A stretch of 46,316 nt of DNA, taken from Alphaproteobacteria bacterium. GTDB lineage: Bacteria > Pseudomonadota > Alphaproteobacteria > RF32 > CAG-239. The stretch is taken from assembly GCA_017471705.1 (NCBI GenBank), contig JAFUSH010000006.1:1-46316 (forward strand), read 5' to 3'. Below are positions 43,362-46,316 of this stretch, piece by piece. How positions within the stretch are numbered: position 1 is the stretch's first letter; each line of letters begins with the position of its first letter. Under the pieces are notes generated by a model, which was given only the letters and a program-made list of their open reading frames with translations, did no database searches and was not told the DNA's origin. A program made the translations under genes and the position numbers.

Positions 43362-43810
43362 AAATTATCTCCTATCCATTCGTAACAAAAATTCCACAAC
43401 TTTTGCTGTTTTTCTTTACTGTATAATTCCGAATCTTTCGGCATAAACGGGGCATTTTTTAACAATTCCGATGTTTCAGCATCCAAAATATGTTTGCTTT
43501 TATCATTTAAAAAAGATATCCATTCATCTCCCATAAGAGCAACCGCTTCCGGATACTTGCGCACACATATCCGCCGCAAGATTTCCGACATCCGCACAAC
43601 TGCTTCCAAATCATAAATATCCCGCAACCTGTTGAGTAATTTTCGAGCATAAATACGAGCGCTGGTACGACGAATCCATATACATACTTTTACCAAAACA
43701 ATTAAACCGATTATCGATAACAACAAAAACCACCAACCGTATGCAAGCGGAAAAAACGGCACACCATCCGCTGGTAAGTGAATATCTCGTAATTCCGGCA
43801 AGTTATCCAT
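43358..43810 (-). CDS. DUF4381 protein
   Basis: 150 residues. One transmembrane helix (FFPLAYGWWFLLLSIIGLIV) after DIHLPADGVP, then a basic cytoplasmic part with ILRRICVRKYPEAVALMGDE. This is DUF4381, a standard member of MoxR/BatA/BatB operons. Here it heads the operon; MoxR and DUF58 genes do not precede it. Confidence 0.92.
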   Translation of the reverse strand: MDNLPELRDIHLPADGVPFFPLAYGWWFLLLSIIGLIVLVKVCIWIRRTSARIYARKLLNRLRDIYDLEAVVRMSEILRRICVRKYPEAVALMGDEWISFLNDKSKHILDAETSELLKNAPFMPKDSELYSKEKQQKLWNFCYEWIGDNL

Positions 43811-43878
43811 CTTTGCTATTATCTCCTTTTTTCAATCTTTCATAGATGTAGGTTTGAAAACAACAAATATCAAGTTTT

Positions 43879-45837
43879 TTATTTACGCGCATACTTCGGT
43901 TTTTTAGCCGGAACTCTTATTTTGCTTGAAGTTTTTGAGTTTACAGATAATTTATTTTGACGTAATTTTCCGGACGATTGTTTCGGCGGATAAATTATTT
44001 TGCCCTTATACGTCAATTGCTCCGCTTCAACTTTTTCATTTTTTTCATCTTTTTCATTCGATATTTGCTCGGTTTCTTGATTTTTATTCTCAGTCGGCTC
44101 TTTGGGTTCTACATTTTCGGAAGCTGCCGTATTCTTGTTTTCCTGCCGAATATTTTCTTTTTCAACAATCGGTTCGGGTTGAGATTGATTCTCGGCAGAT
44201 GCAATCACTTTTTCACCATCGGTTTGCTCGGAAGGCACTGCTTGTCCGTTTTCCGCATCATTATCCTGCTGTTCCTGCATTTTACCGGCTAAAATTTCAG
44301 CAGTATGCCCCAAAACTTTTTCTTCTTTCTTGGTTTCCGGAGTTTTACCGATTTGCTCTGAGGAAGCATCAATTTGTTTAACACGACGCTTAAATTCGGC
44401 AAGCTGACCGCCGTATAAATCGTTACCGGTGGCCACTTTAGCTTTAAGCGGATTAATTCGCTGACCGTGCCGTAAAATTTCAAAATGCAAGTGCGGACCG
44501 GTAGATCTGCCGGTGCTTCCCACATAACCTATGACCTGTCCTTTTTTAACTCGTATCCCCGGACGTATACCTGACGCGAATCTTTGCATATGACCATATG
44601 CGGTTTCATACTCCGAATTATGACGAATCTTCACAAAATTACCGTATCCGTTAACGTAGCGAGCCATCTCAACCGTACCATTACCGCTGGCGTAAATAGC
44701 TGTTCCTCTCGGGGCGGCGTAATCAACCCCGCTGTGGAATTTGGTGGTTTTATATATCGGATGGCGGCGATAACCGAACAAAGAAGAAATACGGGCATTC
44801 CGCATTGCTAAAGGTTTAATATCCAAACCGGTCTTTTTAGCCTGCCCGCGTTCATCATAAAAATTATCTTTAAAGCGATATATTTTATACAAGCGATTCT
44901 TGATGTTAAATGAAGCAAACAACAATGCACCGATTTTCACCACATCTCCGTTTGAAGCTTTGCTGACTTCATATTTGACGCTAAAGGAATCACCTTTGCT
45001 GATATCGGTACGAAAATTAATCTGATGCGACATACGATTGATAATTTCTCCGGCCAAACGTTGAGGAACTCCGGCGTTGACCAAAGATGCCGATACCGAG
45101 CCGCTTACTTTTCCGTTAACGACCTTTACATCTTTGGCAAATTTCTCGTGAACGGCTTTAGCTTCATACTTATCATATTCATTCATTCTTAAAATATATT
45201 TACTGCCGCGCTCCGGCTGAATAATTAAAGTATCGAGTGCTTCCAATTGACGGGATTGTATATCAAACGTAGCGGTCAACTCGATATACTGCCCGATTTT
45301 CAAATTACGGGCATCAAAAACTTTGCGAAACACATTATAAGCTTCGGTAGCATTTTTGTTGTCCATACCGAGTTTGGTTAACATACCTATAAAAGTATCG
45401 CCTGATTTGACCACCAAAACCCGTCTTTCTTTTTGGTAAATACCCGATATTTCTCCGTAATCCTTAACATATTTCGGCTTAGCGGTAACCGGCATAACAA
45501 TATTTTTATCCGTTTGCACACTTTCCAATCGCCGCGAGATAACATCATTATCGCTCAACAGCTTAATATCATTAACCTGCATATATACTACCTCAAACGG
45601 ATTATCCTGTGCCGAATCATTAAAAGCCGGAATCAAAATATCGGAACCGAGATCATAATTTTCTTCCGTATTGTGATAAATAGGTAATTTAGGCTTATCT
45701 GAAACGCTTTTATTAATCAAAGAAAGCAATAATGCACAGGTAATAGCAAACGCATAACCGGCCAGCAACATCGTTTCAATGCGGCGGCGGCGAAGTTTTT
45801 TTCTCAAACTGTTAAATGCAGGCATACTTTCATCCAT
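43879..45837 (-). CDS. M23 family peptidoglycan peptidase with LysM-like region
   Basis: 652 residues; start at the first ATG is weakly supported and the ATG four codons later has GGA 7 bases upstream. Membrane anchor at 24-43, a LysM-like segment near 139-190, then an M23 domain with zinc ligands His368 and Asp372 (HSGVDYA), His416 and His449/451 (GPHLHFE). A long Glu/Lys/Gln-rich tail ends in a basic stretch. It is probably an endopeptidase that cleaves peptide cross-links in the cell wall. Layout is the usual NlpD/EnvC-type or MepM-like form. Confidence 0.94.
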   Translation of the reverse strand: MDESMPAFNSLRKKLRRRRIETMLLAGYAFAITCALLLSLINKSVSDKPKLPIYHNTEENYDLGSDILIPAFNDSAQDNPFEVVYMQVNDIKLLSDNDVISRRLESVQTDKNIVMPVTAKPKYVKDYGEISGIYQKERRVLVVKSGDTFIGMLTKLGMDNKNATEAYNVFRKVFDARNLKIGQYIELTATFDIQSRQLEALDTLIIQPERGSKYILRMNEYDKYEAKAVHEKFAKDVKVVNGKVSGSVSASLVNAGVPQRLAGEIINRMSHQINFRTDISKGDSFSVKYEVSKASNGDVVKIGALLFASFNIKNRLYKIYRFKDNFYDERGQAKKTGLDIKPLAMRNARISSLFGYRRHPIYKTTKFHSGVDYAAPRGTAIYASGNGTVEMARYVNGYGNFVKIRHNSEYETAYGHMQRFASGIRPGIRVKKGQVIGYVGSTGRSTGPHLHFEILRHGQRINPLKAKVATGNDLYGGQLAEFKRRVKQIDASSEQIGKTPETKKEEKVLGHTAEILAGKMQEQQDNDAENGQAVPSEQTDGEKVIASAENQSQPEPIVEKENIRQENKNTAASENVEPKEPTENKNQETEQISNEKDEKNEKVEAEQLTYKGKIIYPPKQSSGKLRQNKLSVNSKTSSKIRVPAKKPKYARK

Positions 45838-45962
45838 TCACTAATAACGTGCCAATAATACTTTTTTTTAAATTTTATGCAAGCAGATAATAAAGTTATA
45901 CCATTCGAAAGCAGATTTTTTCCACAACATACAAAAAAAAATAAAAAATACAAAAAAAAGTA

Positions 45963-45991
45963 TTGCAATTTAAAAAATCTTTGTATATAAG
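45963..45991 (+). promoter_or_regulatory. Promoter of tRNA-Asp
   Basis: TTGCAA at 45963-45968 and TATATA or TATAAG at 45984-45991, just upstream of the tRNA-Asp gene. Confidence 0.6.
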
Positions 45992-46006
45992 GAACGAGTG
46001 TCGAGT

Positions 46007-46083
46007 GGGGGCGTAGTTCAGTTGGTTAGAATGCATGCCTGTCACGCATGAGGTCGCGAGTTCGAGCCTCGTCGCTCCCGCCA
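46007..46083 (+). tRNA. tRNA-Asp (GTC)
   Basis: 77 bases with encoded CCA. Acceptor stem GGGGGCG/CGCTCCC with one G.T pair, anticodon loop CTGTCAC, T-arm GCGAG TTCGAGC CTCGT-type. Discriminator G as expected for tRNA-Asp. Confidence 0.96.
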
Positions 46084-46090
46084 CTAAAAC

Positions 46091-46120
46091 AAAAAGAGTG
46101 CCTGTAACGGCACTTTTTTT
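46091..46120 (+). terminator. Rho-independent terminator of tRNA-Asp
   Basis: Stem AGTGCC / GGCACT with a TGTAAC loop followed by seven Ts, starting 8 bases after the tRNA. Confidence 0.9.
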
Positions 46121-46241
46121 GTTTTAAGTTACAGAATAAACGGCTTGAACGAACGACCGAATGAGTCTCATCGTCAAAGATGGGGCAAGAGTAAAAAATC
46201 GGCAAAATTATAATCAATCTTGCCTGTTTATAAATAGATAT

Positions 46242-46316
46242 CCCCCAGTAAACTGGGGGTTCTATAGAAAAGGCTCTCTTTGGAGAGCCTTTTCGTTACA
46301 GCTCCAGTCGGAGCTG
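46242..46316. repeat. Three consecutive hairpins at the window end
   Basis: CCCCCAG/CTGGGGG with loop TAAA (46242-46259), AAAAGGCTCTC/GAGAGCCTTTT (46268-46293) and CAGCTCC/GGAGCTG (46299-46316, may extend past the edge). The middle one is terminator-like in both directions. The CCCCCAG hairpin resembles palindromes at insertion-element ends, but no transposase is visible. Confidence 0.55.

Noticed and set aside
45896-46084. Minus-strand ORF overlapping tRNA-Asp (start near 46084)
   Set aside because: It is the antisense of the tRNA; this translation is a well-known false annotation and has no ribosome binding site.

Overview
The window suggests an AT-rich alphaproteobacterial chromosome, possibly an uncultured gut-type lineage. 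The evidence is a short HPr-kinase-like protein of the alphaproteobacterial type, the CvpA/RadA/MlaF/MlaE cluster, CCA-encoded tRNAs and AT-rich codon use. The lineage is inference, since no rRNA is present. A lambda-like prophage (positions 1 to about 27.6-27.9 kb, left end outside the window) lies next to a CAT-anticodon tRNA. The rest (27.9-46.3 kb) is host housekeeping DNA.

Prophage, read on the minus strand from right to left. A recombination cassette comes first: two tiny ORFs, a DUF2924 protein and a large serine recombinase. An early block follows: a sigma-like HTH protein, a small ORF, a DUF6291-like protein and a DUF6362-like protein. Next is a DNA-modification block: a divergent S-adenosylmethionine synthetase and a ParB-domain adenine/cytosine-N methyltransferase. 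Then comes an accessory island of five small unknown genes, followed by a C5-cytosine methyltransferase and a plus-strand DUF3489 gene. The late operon is complete from packaging to tail: terminase small and large subunits, gpW, portal, S49 protease with a probable nested scaffold start, decoration protein D, capsid E, connectors, tail terminator, tail tube, G/GT chaperone with a -1 frameshift site, an AlbA_2 regulator inserted as a moron, tape measure, one tail protein and a set of related fibre proteins. No lysis genes and no cI-like repressor were recognised; these may lie beyond the left edge.

The most unusual part is 18.1-20.7 kb. Three of the small genes or gene pairs share a repeated leader of about 90 bp. 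Each leader carries an in-frame short peptide reading frame ending in the same TAG, 36-37 bases before the gene start. Each transcription unit ends in a GC-rich hairpin. This island sits between two phage methyltransferases, just downstream of a phage-encoded SAM synthetase. It looks like a modular accessory or counter-defence region, but its function is unknown.

Host part. After the tRNA come enolase, a GT2 glycosyltransferase (plus strand) converging with a GT8-GT4 fusion glycosyltransferase, then a minus-strand series: cvpA, radA, MlaF- and MlaE-type lipid-transport genes, an HPr-kinase domain protein, tsaE and a membrane-anchored nuclease-like protein. These are followed by a Bat aerotolerance-type operon (DUF4381, BatA, a BatB/BatC-like fusion, BatD), an M23 peptidase and tRNA-Asp. 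The window ends in three consecutive hairpins.
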